From Pseudoalteromonas luteoviolacea DSM 6061 (lineage in GTDB: Bacteria; Pseudomonadota; Gammaproteobacteria; Enterobacterales; Alteromonadaceae), in NCBI RefSeq assembly GCF_001625655.1, contig NZ_AUYB01000111.1, forward strand, positions 29,357 to 93,356: a stretch of DNA of 64,000 bases, in the 5' to 3' direction. A program made the position numbers and the translations under genes. The notes under the pieces are model-generated. The model ran no database searches, was not told where the DNA came from, and saw nothing but the letters and a program-made list of their open reading frames with translations. This document shows, piece after piece, positions 9,547 to 17,152 of this stretch (position 1 is the stretch's first letter; each line of letters starts with the position of its first letter).

Positions 9547-10033
9547 ATTTCTTTTCGATAAACGGGTATAATTACTTGAGCAAAACTAACGCCAGTTTTA
9601 CCCAAAATGAGAAAGAGCGCGATTTTAATGATAATTGCGACCAAATATCAACAGTCTTATTGTGGTTTTTGAATTTTTTTTCAAAATAGAGACAATAAAT
9701 TTGAGAAATATACTCTCAGCATGCATGTAAAATTGCCAATTTATCATCATCTTGGTCAGTAAAAAGACTAGCTATGGCTTACTGAATCAGTTCTGAACCG
9801 CGATTTAAGATGTACAAATTTTTGCCATCCAACAGTAGCCAACTGAATTTAATGTGAAAAATAACAGTGAATAGAAATATTTAAAATGCTATTACCTAAA
9901 AAAGGTCAAAAAACCGACAATTGTCCTTTCAAATTCAATAAAAAAACACAATAATCTTCTCCACAACAACAAAAATAAAGTAGACTATACGTAAGTGAGT
10001 AAACACTATCACCCTCTGCGAAGGAGTTATTTT
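9547..10033. other. Intergenic region without recognised gene
   Basis: AT-rich DNA between the small membrane gene and the DUF6702-like gene. I see no convincing gene, repeat or structured RNA; the open frame on the plus strand here largely shadows the opposite gene. TAGACTATAC just upstream of the next gene may be part of a promoter. Confidence 0.4.
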
Positions 10034-10531
10034 ATGCGGACTTGGCATTTCGCCGGGATCAGCTTGCTGTTGGCTTTTTCAGCACAAGCACACAAGTTAA
10101 AAGCATCGATTGCCACTGCAAACATATTTCCAAAACAAGGAAATATCCAAATTGAGTATCGTTTTCACTTGCATGATATCGAACATGCCTTAGTACATTT
10201 GTTCAATGAGCAAAAAAATATTTACCAAAATCAAAAAGTACAACAAGCGTTTGCTGACTATGTGTATACCCAAACATCTCTTAGGCGGCTGAGTGGCCAA
10301 GCTTTGGCTTTATCTGCTGCACAGGTCAAAATTGATGCAAAATATCTGTGGGTATATCAAGAAGCACAATTTATAAAGAGTAAACCACTCAAAGGGCTAC
10401 AAATGCGCCATGGTGCGTTAAGAGACGTTTGGCCGGACCAAATTAACCTCGTCAATTTTAGAGGCATCGGAAAAGTGAAAACGATGCACTTCGATAAAGA
10501 TGATAATTGGCTGACAGTTGAGTTTGATTAA
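10034..10531 (+). CDS. DUF6702-like periplasmic protein
   Basis: The protein is 166 residues with signal peptide MRTWHFAGISLLLAFSAQAH. The mature part (HKLKASIATANI, YRFHLHDIEHAL, and a C-terminal VKTMHFDKDDNWLTVEF) fits the small DUF6702-type family, whose function is unknown. The start at 10034 is chosen because AAGGAG lies about 7 bases upstream; an upstream in-frame ATG at 9995 has no such site. Family assignment is from motif memory only. Confidence 0.65.
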   Translation: MRTWHFAGISLLLAFSAQAHKLKASIATANIFPKQGNIQIEYRFHLHDIEHALVHLFNEQKNIYQNQKVQQAFADYVYTQTSLRRLSGQALALSAAQVKIDAKYLWVYQEAQFIKSKPLKGLQMRHGALRDVWPDQINLVNFRGIGKVKTMHFDKDDNWLTVEFD

Positions 10532-10554
10532 GCTACTCGCGTTATCGCGCTGTA

Positions 10555-10577
10555 ATAAGGGGGAATATCCCCCTTAT
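10555..10577. terminator. Hairpin between convergent genes
   Basis: A 9-bp perfect stem ATAAGGGGG / CCCCCTTAT with a 5-base loop lies between the stops of the DUF6702-like gene and the metallophosphatase gene. There is no long T run on either strand, so it may end transcription weakly in both directions. Confidence 0.5.
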
Positions 10578-10580
10578 CCA

Positions 10581-12020
10581 TTATTGGCATACCTGTTCAT
10601 TTCGAGCCGAAAATTGAGAGTCACAGCGTAAGAAAGCTTCTCCTTGTTCGTCAAAAAAACGACCATACCAACCAAAGTAGCGATCTAATTCTAACTCTAA
10701 AAAGCCAAACTTTGCTTGTTCATTCCCAGTGGCCTCCAATCCATCCACAACGGCTTCAAAATTAGTGTAGGGCAACTCCTCACTAAGCGTAACACCACTG
10801 TTTCCCACGACGATTTGGGGAGGGCGCTTGTACTGTTTGTCAAAACTTAATGACTGATAAATATGCATGTGGCCAGAGAGCAATAAAGCGACTTGTTCAG
10901 GTAGTCGACCTAAAGGGGTATTGGCTAAAGCACGCTGCATCATGATATTTAGCGTGTTGTCGGTGGCCACATTGTTCACACCCCAAAGAGGCCGGTGTGT
11001 AACCGTCCAGATTGGTTTATCAGGGTATTTACTTGCAAATTTTTGCAGTCCTTCATATTGGGCTTGATACTGTGACGTTAGATCGTTTGAAAACCTGTCA
11101 TCACACGCATTGGCAGTGTCTTGCACCCAAATGTTTAATTTTTCAAGCTTAAGCATATACGGGTCAATCATCGCAATGGATGACACCGCAGTTTTCAGAG
11201 GATTCGAAAAGTCGCCTTGTGCAGGGCATGCACGCTGAGCAATTCCACTCTCTATACTTGATCCCGGGCCAAAAAAGTAAAACCAACCAAGACCTGCACG
11301 GCTACATAGTTCGTGGTTGCCTCTGGCAAATACCCAAGGCGCTTTAGTCAAAATTGCATCCGCCGAACTAAAAAAGTCAGCGCGCCATGCACGCCAAGTA
11401 TCTGGTTTAGGACTGCCCGTTGCGTTTTGACTATAGTACGTTTCTTCTAAACCACAGGTTTTGCCACCATAACCTCCATCACCAGCGTCATATGCATAAA
11501 CCCCTTTGCTAATGCTGCCGCTGGTGCCACGATAATTGTAGTCCCCCATATGCAACAGCAGATCCACTTCACGTTTAGCACCTTGACCTATCAGCGTTTT
11601 AAATGGCTCCGCTGGCCCATTGCCATCACAAACATGTGCTTTGCAGCCTGAATCTCCGTAGACTTGAATACGCTTGGGGTTGAGAGTCATGGCTTCAAAC
11701 TTTAACTGCGTACCACCCACGAGATAAGATTGTCCTTCAGCGACACTTGCCTCACAGATGGTGACTGGAAAATTTGCCCCTGGGTGCAGACCTCGTATTC
11801 GCATATTAATGCGTTTACCCTCTGAGTTTTCAAGTTCTGGGCACAGTGCAGCTTGACTTTGTATGCCGGGAATAATCGCCCGAATATAAATAAGTGTGTC
11901 ACCTTGTTTGCTTGGTGCGAGCATCGCATAAGCAGTGATCACTTCCGCTTTTTTTAAGGGCTTTTGGCTGCTGCAACTAGCCAAAATAATTAACCCCAAC
12001 ATAATACTGACGAATCGCAT
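10581..12020 (-). CDS. Metallophosphoesterase lipoprotein
   Basis: About 479 residues starting MRFVSIMLGLIILASC, a lipoprotein signal with lipobox LASC. The calcineurin-like motifs are visible in order: YGDSGCK, LLHMGDYNYRG, FARGNHELC, VTHRPLWG and LSGHMHIYQS, consistent with a two-metal phosphoesterase facing the periplasm. AGAAGG is placed correctly for the ATG at 12020, so the GTG-initiated longer frame is not used. A member of the 17-bp palindrome family lies 56 bp upstream. The substrate is unknown; purple-acid-type phosphatase or nucleotidase activity is possible. Confidence 0.85.
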   Translation of the reverse strand: MRFVSIMLGLIILASCSSQKPLKKAEVITAYAMLAPSKQGDTLIYIRAIIPGIQSQAALCPELENSEGKRINMRIRGLHPGANFPVTICEASVAEGQSYLVGGTQLKFEAMTLNPKRIQVYGDSGCKAHVCDGNGPAEPFKTLIGQGAKREVDLLLHMGDYNYRGTSGSISKGVYAYDAGDGGYGGKTCGLEETYYSQNATGSPKPDTWRAWRADFFSSADAILTKAPWVFARGNHELCSRAGLGWFYFFGPGSSIESGIAQRACPAQGDFSNPLKTAVSSIAMIDPYMLKLEKLNIWVQDTANACDDRFSNDLTSQYQAQYEGLQKFASKYPDKPIWTVTHRPLWGVNNVATDNTLNIMMQRALANTPLGRLPEQVALLLSGHMHIYQSLSFDKQYKRPPQIVVGNSGVTLSEELPYTNFEAVVDGLEATGNEQAKFGFLELELDRYFGWYGRFFDEQGEAFLRCDSQFSARNEQVCQ

Positions 12021-12075
12021 TGTCGTTTTCCTTCTAATCACGTCACTAATTCCTTGTTTAGTGTAGTAAAAACTC

Positions 12076-12092
12076 TGTAAAGGGGTATTACA
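12076..12092. repeat. Dispersed palindrome copy B
   Basis: TGTAAAGGGGTATTACA, with one arm mismatch, lies upstream of the metallophosphatase gene and downstream of the rtcR stop. It belongs to the family with copies at 2438, 38180, 45022 and 49483. Confidence 0.65.
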
Positions 12093-12115
12093 AAGGCTTA
12101 CTTACACATTACGCA

Positions 12116-13717
12116 CTATTTTGCCGCTGCAATATCTCGCCACTTAATATCAAACTTTGCCAAGTACTTTTGTAATCGGCTAGAGTCATTACTTGTGGCT
12201 TTTTGAGTCCTGCTAACGTCAAACAACACGCGCCCAGCGGCAGCCATGCTAGGGCTTTGCAAACATACGGTGACTACATACTCTAATTGCTGACGATCAA
12301 ACGTATCGAGTTGAGAAATTTGCTCGCCACTCATTATTAATGACAAGCAAGATCCATGCAGTGACGGTTCATTGGTGTGCCAGTTACGCTCTAGCCGCAT
12401 CACTTCTTCTGCCACGTCCTCTGTACTGATCCGCGAAGAGTCGGCCAACGTGGCTAAACGGATCATCGACGATCCGAGATCCCTAAAGTTACCCTGCCAT
12501 GTGGCTTTTGCGCTGTGTGCAAAATCCAAATAAGCAGCCCTTGCTTCTTTATTGAAACGCACTCTTCGGCCTTGCTCTTGGCTATATTTGTCTAATTCAA
12601 AATCGATATTCGCATCAATATCTTCGCGCCTATCTTTTAAAGCTGGGAGTTGATAGGTCCAAAGGTTAATACGTGCAAGTAAATCCTCTCTGAATGTCCC
12701 CTCTAATACGCACGCTTTTAAATCCCGGTTGGTACCTGCAATTAGCTGAAACTCGCTCGTAACCTCTTGATCACTGCCCACAGGATGAAATTGCTTGTTT
12801 TCAATTGCTCGCAACAACATCGCTTGCTCTTCGAGCCCAAGCTCACCAACTTCATCCAAAAACAAGAGCCCCTGATCCGCCGCTTTTAAAAAACCATCTC
12901 GCGCCTGCTGGGCTCCGGTGAATGCGCCTTTGGTGTGACCAAACAGGGCAGCCATTGCATTTTCACCTTTGAGCGTTGCGCAGTTAACAGTCACTAGCTC
13001 ACCTTGTAAGGTTTTACGCTGCTTTTTAAGCTGGAAAATCCGCGAAGCAAGCTGGCTTTTTCCCGCGCCGGTTGGGCCAGTTAACAAAATAGGCGCGGTG
13101 GAGCGTATGGCGACTTTTTCAATTTGGGCGATCAGGCGGTTAAACGCCATATTTTTTGTCTCTATGCCCCCTTTGAGAAAGCTCTCACCTTGACGGCGCT
13201 CAATATCAAAACGCTCAGCCAATTGGTCGTATTTTGAAAGATCTAAATCAATGGTCTGCACTTGGCCAACTGACTTATTGTCATTGTGTGGGTCGGGTGA
13301 TGTTTGTATTAAACGCCCTGGAAATTGCCGACTTTCCGTAAGCAAGTAACTACATATTTGTGCAACATGGGTGCCTGTGGTGATGTGAAATAGATATTCT
13401 TGGGCATCCAAATCAAACTCAAGTGTACGGCAAAAATCATACAATTTGGCGTACACCTCGCCAAAATCCCAAGGGTCATCAAAATTGACTTCCACCAAAT
13501 GCACGGTTGTTTCAGGAGATACGCTTTCAATGTCAACGGCAACATTATGTGCTAAGCGTGTACTTTGTTTTCCATGCAGCAGATACAAGCGATTTATGAT
13601 CAAATCATCTTGGCTTACCAATGAAATATTTGGGCGCCAACGATGCCAACGGTCAACCCGTTTACCTACAAAGTCCAATTGCGTACCAAGCAAACTTACA
13701 GCCACAACTTCTTTCAA
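12116..13717 (-). CDS. rtcR: RtcR, CARF-domain sigma54-dependent activator of RNA repair genes
   Basis: RtcR senses RNA ends through an N-terminal CARF domain and activates rtcBA from a sigma54 promoter. The 533-residue protein matches E. coli RtcR at the N-terminus (LLGTQLDFVGKRVDRWHRWR, SPETTVHLVEV, FHITTGTHVAQIC). The AAA+ domain has Walker A GPTGAGKS, the sigma54-contact loop GAFTGA and Walker B LLFLDEVGELG. The first codon appears to be TTG at 13717, with AGGG six bases upstream. It is divergent from the tRNA-like RNA/slipin/rtcBA unit. A direct repeat just upstream (13726-13757) could be its enhancer. Confidence 0.95.
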   Translation of the reverse strand: MKEVVAVSLLGTQLDFVGKRVDRWHRWRPNISLVSQDDLIINRLYLLHGKQSTRLAHNVAVDIESVSPETTVHLVEVNFDDPWDFGEVYAKLYDFCRTLEFDLDAQEYLFHITTGTHVAQICSYLLTESRQFPGRLIQTSPDPHNDNKSVGQVQTIDLDLSKYDQLAERFDIERRQGESFLKGGIETKNMAFNRLIAQIEKVAIRSTAPILLTGPTGAGKSQLASRIFQLKKQRKTLQGELVTVNCATLKGENAMAALFGHTKGAFTGAQQARDGFLKAADQGLLFLDEVGELGLEEQAMLLRAIENKQFHPVGSDQEVTSEFQLIAGTNRDLKACVLEGTFREDLLARINLWTYQLPALKDRREDIDANIDFELDKYSQEQGRRVRFNKEARAAYLDFAHSAKATWQGNFRDLGSSMIRLATLADSSRISTEDVAEEVMRLERNWHTNEPSLHGSCLSLIMSGEQISQLDTFDRQQLEYVVTVCLQSPSMAAAGRVLFDVSRTQKATSNDSSRLQKYLAKFDIKWRDIAAAK

Positions 13718-13725
13718 AACAACCC

Positions 13726-13757
13726 TATCTATATGGATATATCAATATCTAAATGGA
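13726..13757. promoter_or_regulatory. Direct repeat, candidate RtcR enhancer site
   Basis: TATCTATATGGA and TATCTAAATGGA (11 of 12 identical) start 20 bp apart, just upstream of rtcR and about 120-140 bp upstream of the sigma54-type promoter. That is a normal distance for an enhancer-binding activator. RtcR binding is inferred, not shown. Confidence 0.4.
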
Positions 13758-13869
13758 ATCATTTTTATGATTAAAGCGCAATAAGAAATATACACCTTGA
13801 TTCAATAAAAATTATTTTTCACATTAAAATCAATATATTAAAAGTTAATTTCAGCTTTTAACACACCTT

Positions 13870-13885
13870 TGGCATGTCAATTGAA
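13870..13885 (+). promoter_or_regulatory. Sigma54-type (-24/-12) promoter
   Basis: TGGCATGTCAATTGAA matches the consensus TGGCACG-N4-TTGCA at 10 of 12 defined positions, with correct GG-N10 spacing; the -12 dinucleotide is GA instead of GC. It points rightward into the tRNA-like RNA cluster, with a start expected near 13896. This is where an RtcR-driven promoter should lie. Confidence 0.6.
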
Positions 13886-13895
13886 ATACCAAGCT

Positions 13896-14030
13896 CGTAG
13901 TTTGATAGCGTGTTTCTAAATAACACCGCGGTGCGACTTACACTGTAAGCACGTATTCCGAGGTCAACTACCTCAGTAATGTGTACTAGAAATGGAAACA
14001 CTGTAAGTGTGGGGTTCAACTCCCCTAATT
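13896..14030 (+). ncRNA. Two degenerate tRNA-like modules
   Basis: Module 1 has a hairpin GTGTT-TCTAAAT-AACAC, a central hairpin CTTAC-ACT-GTAAG and a T-arm-like GAGG-TCAACTA-CCTC with a 7-base loop. Module 2 has a hairpin ACACT-GTA-AGTGT and a T-arm-like GGGG-TTCAACT-CCCC (14011-14025). Neither has a complete acceptor stem or CCA. They follow the sigma54-type promoter and precede a more complete tRNA-like element. In some other bacteria rtcBA operons carry noncoding RNAs with a tRNA-like fold (for example YrlA in Salmonella); these may be analogues. Confidence 0.5.
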
Positions 14031-14107
14031 TGATAGATAGCTCAATGGTAGAGCCACGAAATTTATGCATTCGTTTGTTGCGGGTTCGACTCCCGCTCTA
14101 ATCACCA
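14031..14107 (+). ncRNA. tRNA-like RNA ending in CCA
   Basis: It has a D-arm GCTC-AATGGTA-GAGC (14040-14054), an anticodon-like stem ACGAA/TTCGT with a 9-base loop (14056-14074), a five-base variable region, a T-arm GCGGG-TTCGACT-CCCGC (14080-14096) and encoded ACCA (14104-14107). The acceptor 3' strand TCTAATC pairs with GATAGA only with a bulged base. The oversized anticodon loop (or an A-A closing mismatch) and imperfect acceptor stem argue against an ordinary elongator tRNA. A decoy or sensor tRNA for the adjacent RNA-repair system is the likely reading. Confidence 0.6.
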
Positions 14108-14169
14108 TAAATAAAAGATAGAAACGTTATTAGTTTTTACATTTAACTGCGCTGAAAGCGCTTAACTAT

Positions 14170-14300
14170 GTGAGTAGCCGCCACTAACACTAAGGTGGGC
14201 CTCGCTGAATAAACTTCGTAAATGGCAAGCTGGATGCTCCCCATTTATGCACTTATTTAGCCAACCCAGCGATAACTAGCTGGCCGCTACTACGCATCAC
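14170..14300 (+). ncRNA. Closed structured leader RNA before slipin gene
   Basis: The segment is closed by GTGA/TCAC plus GTAGC/GCTAC. Inside lie a small hairpin CCAC-N10-GTGG and a long arm built from TCGCTG/CAGCGA and GTAAATGG/CCATTTAT. It ends one base before AAGGA of the slipin gene. It is either a 5' UTR regulatory element or a processed small RNA, perhaps Y-RNA-like in role. Within its loop, TGGCAAGCTGGATGCT (14223-14238) also has GG-N10-GC spacing, so a second sigma54 promoter here cannot be excluded. Confidence 0.45.
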
Positions 14301-14311
14301 AAGGAATAAAA

Positions 14312-15931
14312 ATGAAATTTAAAAAACAACAAATCGTAGCAGAGACAAAACGTGTTTTAGTATACAAAAACAAGCAGTTTAAGGGTGTACTAACATCAGG
14401 GAAGCATACCTTTTGGGATTTTAAAAATGAGCTCGAATTTGTGACACACAGTATCGACACGCTATTTTTTGTAGCACCGGACGCAGAGCGTCTGTACCAC
14501 TCAAATCCAGAAGTGCAAGAACACATACGCCACTACAAATTAAATGATCAAGAAATCGGCTTACTGTACTTCAATGACGCCTTGAAAGGCGTAGTTGCAC
14601 CGGGCGAGAACCTCTATTTGTGGCAAGATGCAGGTGATATCCATTTGGAAAGGGTAGATATCAGAAATGACTTTTATGTCGATGACAAAACCTTAAAGCA
14701 GATTGAGAAAGCAGGATTAAACCTTGCTTCAAAACTCATCAGAACAGCAAAAACCACCGCTTGTAAACCGGTTTACCAAATACAAATTGAACGCGATCAC
14801 ATTGGGTTGTTGTTCGTAGACAATAAACTGGTTAAGGAACTACCAGCAGGAAAATACGGCGTATGGCAGTTTGGCCGTGAGGTTGAACTCAAAACGTTTG
14901 ATTGCAAAAAAGTGTCAGCAGAAGATGCCAAAGACATTTACCAAAAAAACAGTGCAATGCACAGTATCACGCATCAAAAGCTGGGCGCTGAAGAAGTCGG
15001 CTTAATGTATGTAAACGAAGTCTTAAAAGGCATTGTACCGCCGGGGGAGCAAGTGTACCTGTGGAAAGAAGCGGGTCATATTCACTTAGAAAGAGTAGAT
15101 ATCAGCGAAGACCTTTATGTTAAACAGTCCACGTTTACTCAAGTAAATAATGCAGGGCTAAATAGCACAGCAACGTTATTCAAACCTACAGGCACTCAAT
15201 GCCAGCCTATTATCGATGTCTCTATCGACAGTGAGCACATCGGTTTGCTGTATGTAAACAATCAACTGCAGCAACAGTTGGCACCTGGGCGCTATGGTAT
15301 TTGGCAATTTAACCGAGATATTGAGGTTAAGGTTTTCGACTTGCGTACACAAATGATAGAAGTCTGTGGACAAGAGATATTAAGTAAGGACAGAGTCAGT
15401 CTTCGTATCAACCTCAGCGCCAGCTTTCGAATCCTCAATGCAGCGCAGGCGGCTTCAAGTGTTGAAGATGTAAATTCATATGCGTATAACGCCCTGCAGC
15501 TCGCTTTGAGAGAGGCTGTAGGTACACAAAACCTAGATGATCTGCTGCTCGATAAGTTGTATATAAACGAAACGGTGAAAGAGCTGGTGAGCGAGCAACT
15601 AGCTGAGATTGGGGTACAACTAATCAGCGTCGGCATGAAAGACATCATTCTACCGGGAGAGATGAGAGCAATCCTTAATCAAGTGGTTGAAGCACAAAAG
15701 GCGGCTGAAGCCAATGTCATTAAACGCCGAGAAGAAACCGCAGCAACGCGAAGCTTACACAACACAGCAAAAGTAATGGAAAACAATCCAACGCTAATGC
15801 GCTTGAAAGAACTAGAAGCACTAGAAAAGGTTGCAGACAAAATTGAAAGTTTAACGGTTTATGGCGGCTTGGAAGGGCTTATGAACAATGTAGTAAACCT
15901 AGGTCAAAAACAAGGAGGCCAACATGTGTAA
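14312..15931 (+). CDS. Slipin-type SPFH/Band 7 protein with five N-terminal repeats
   Basis: The C-terminal third (about 346-500) is a slipin/stomatin SPFH core (GQEILSKDRVSLRINLSASF, VQLISVGMKDIILPGEM, VVEAQKAAEANVIKRREET). The 539-residue protein has no membrane hairpin, so it appears soluble. The N-terminal 345 residues hold five ~41-residue copies of a motif (IGLLYVN, PGxYGxWQ or PGEnlYLW, then LERVDI or VKVFDLR) at about 7-47, 77-117, 159-199, 224-264 and 305-345. Copies 2+3 and 4+5 form a duplicated unit. AAGGA precedes the ATG. It is the first protein gene of the rtcBA unit and overlaps rtcB by 8 bases. Slipins accompany RtcB in other RNA-repair operons; the role is unclear. Confidence 0.85.
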   Translation: MKFKKQQIVAETKRVLVYKNKQFKGVLTSGKHTFWDFKNELEFVTHSIDTLFFVAPDAERLYHSNPEVQEHIRHYKLNDQEIGLLYFNDALKGVVAPGENLYLWQDAGDIHLERVDIRNDFYVDDKTLKQIEKAGLNLASKLIRTAKTTACKPVYQIQIERDHIGLLFVDNKLVKELPAGKYGVWQFGREVELKTFDCKKVSAEDAKDIYQKNSAMHSITHQKLGAEEVGLMYVNEVLKGIVPPGEQVYLWKEAGHIHLERVDISEDLYVKQSTFTQVNNAGLNSTATLFKPTGTQCQPIIDVSIDSEHIGLLYVNNQLQQQLAPGRYGIWQFNRDIEVKVFDLRTQMIEVCGQEILSKDRVSLRINLSASFRILNAAQAASSVEDVNSYAYNALQLALREAVGTQNLDDLLLDKLYINETVKELVSEQLAEIGVQLISVGMKDIILPGEMRAILNQVVEAQKAAEANVIKRREETAATRSLHNTAKVMENNPTLMRLKELEALEKVADKIESLTVYGGLEGLMNNVVNLGQKQGGQHV

Positions 15932-17150
15932 ATCACAATACGAGTTATTGGGTAATAATACCAAGCATCCGATAAAAGCTTGGACAAAAGGCGTTCCTTT
16001 TGAGCCCGAGGCACAGCAACAGCTTAAAAATATCGCATCAATGGATATCGTACACAGCCATATTGCCGTGATGCCTGATGTACACCTAGGTAAAGGTGCC
16101 ACGATAGGCAGTGTAATCCCGTCAGTGGATGCAGTTATTCCTGCTGCAGTAGGTGTGGACATAGGCTGTGGCATGGTCGCCACCAGAACCACACTAAAGG
16201 CCAGTGACTTACCCGATAACTTAAAGTCGATACGTAGCGCTTTTGAAGCCGTTGTACCGCATGGTCGTACAACAGGGCGAGGCAAGCGTGATAAAGGGGC
16301 TTGGGGAAATATACCCAAACTGGTACAAAAAGAGTGGCTAGCGTTGGAGCAACGTTTTGCTCAGATTTGTGCAAAACACCCAGCAATCGCCAAGAGCAAC
16401 CATGTAAACCACTTGGGTACTATGGGTACAGGTAATCACTTTTTGGAGCTTTGCTTAGATGAAGCGCAAAATGTATGGCTAATGCTGCATTCAGGGAGCC
16501 GAGGCGTGGGCAACCGCATAGGCACTTACTTTATTGAACTGGCAAAAAAGGAGATGCAACGCCACCAGCAGCACTTACCCGATATGGACCTTGCTTACCT
16601 TAAAGAAGGTAGCATCTATTTCGATGACTATGTAGAAGCCGTAGAATGGGCACAAGATTTTGCAGCAAAGAACCGTGAAATTATGATGTTCAATGCATTA
16701 AAAGCGCTAAAAGAAGAGCTGCCAATGCCATTTGAGACGGTGGATGTAGCGGTTAACTGTCATCACAATTACATCTCAAAAGAGGTGCATTTTGGTAAAG
16801 CGTGTTATGTCACCCGAAAAGGCGCCCTTCGTGCAGAGCAAGGTGAAATGGGGATCATTCCGGGAAATATGGGCGCTCGTTCATACATTGTTAGAGGCCT
16901 TGGCAATCCAGATAGCTTTAATAGCTGTAGTCATGGCGCAGGGCGTGTTATGTCGCGCACTAAAGCCAAAAAAGTCTATAGTATTGCCGATCATGAAGCT
17001 GCAACAAAAGGGGTAGAATGCCGTAAAGACGCAGCTGTAATAGATGAAATACCGCACGCCTACAAAGATATAGATAAAGTTATGGCTGCACAGCAAGACT
17101 TGGTAGAAGTCGTGCACACATTAAAACAAATCGTTTGTGTAAAAGGATAA
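15924..17150 (+). CDS. rtcB: RNA-splicing ligase RtcB
   Basis: RtcB joins 2',3'-cyclic phosphate or 3'-phosphate RNA ends to 5'-OH ends using GTP and Mn2+. The 408-residue protein shows metal ligands in MPDVHLGKG (about 50-58) and GVDIGCGM (about 76-83), GTGNHFLELC, HSGSRGVGN and VNCHHNY. The guanylylated His lies in SCSHGAGRVMSR (about 333). Length is the short form typical of proteobacterial RtcB. AAGGAGG precedes the ATG, which lies inside the slipin gene end (8-bp overlap), so the two are translationally coupled. Confidence 0.97.
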   Translation: MCKSQYELLGNNTKHPIKAWTKGVPFEPEAQQQLKNIASMDIVHSHIAVMPDVHLGKGATIGSVIPSVDAVIPAAVGVDIGCGMVATRTTLKASDLPDNLKSIRSAFEAVVPHGRTTGRGKRDKGAWGNIPKLVQKEWLALEQRFAQICAKHPAIAKSNHVNHLGTMGTGNHFLELCLDEAQNVWLMLHSGSRGVGNRIGTYFIELAKKEMQRHQQHLPDMDLAYLKEGSIYFDDYVEAVEWAQDFAAKNREIMMFNALKALKEELPMPFETVDVAVNCHHNYISKEVHFGKACYVTRKGALRAEQGEMGIIPGNMGARSYIVRGLGNPDSFNSCSHGAGRVMSRTKAKKVYSIADHEAATKGVECRKDAAVIDEIPHAYKDIDKVMAAQQDLVEVVHTLKQIVCVKG

Positions 17151-17152
17151 GA

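Noticed and set aside
13858..14070. A 70-codon minus-strand frame over the tRNA-like modules
   Set aside because: The same bases form clear T-arm and D-arm hairpins on the plus strand, and the frame has no protein-like features.
14031..14107. Calling this an ordinary tRNA gene
   Set aside because: The D-arm, T-arm and CCA are good, but the anticodon loop is 9 bases (or needs an A-A pair) and the acceptor stem is bulged; the sigma54-type promoter context is also wrong for a housekeeping tRNA.
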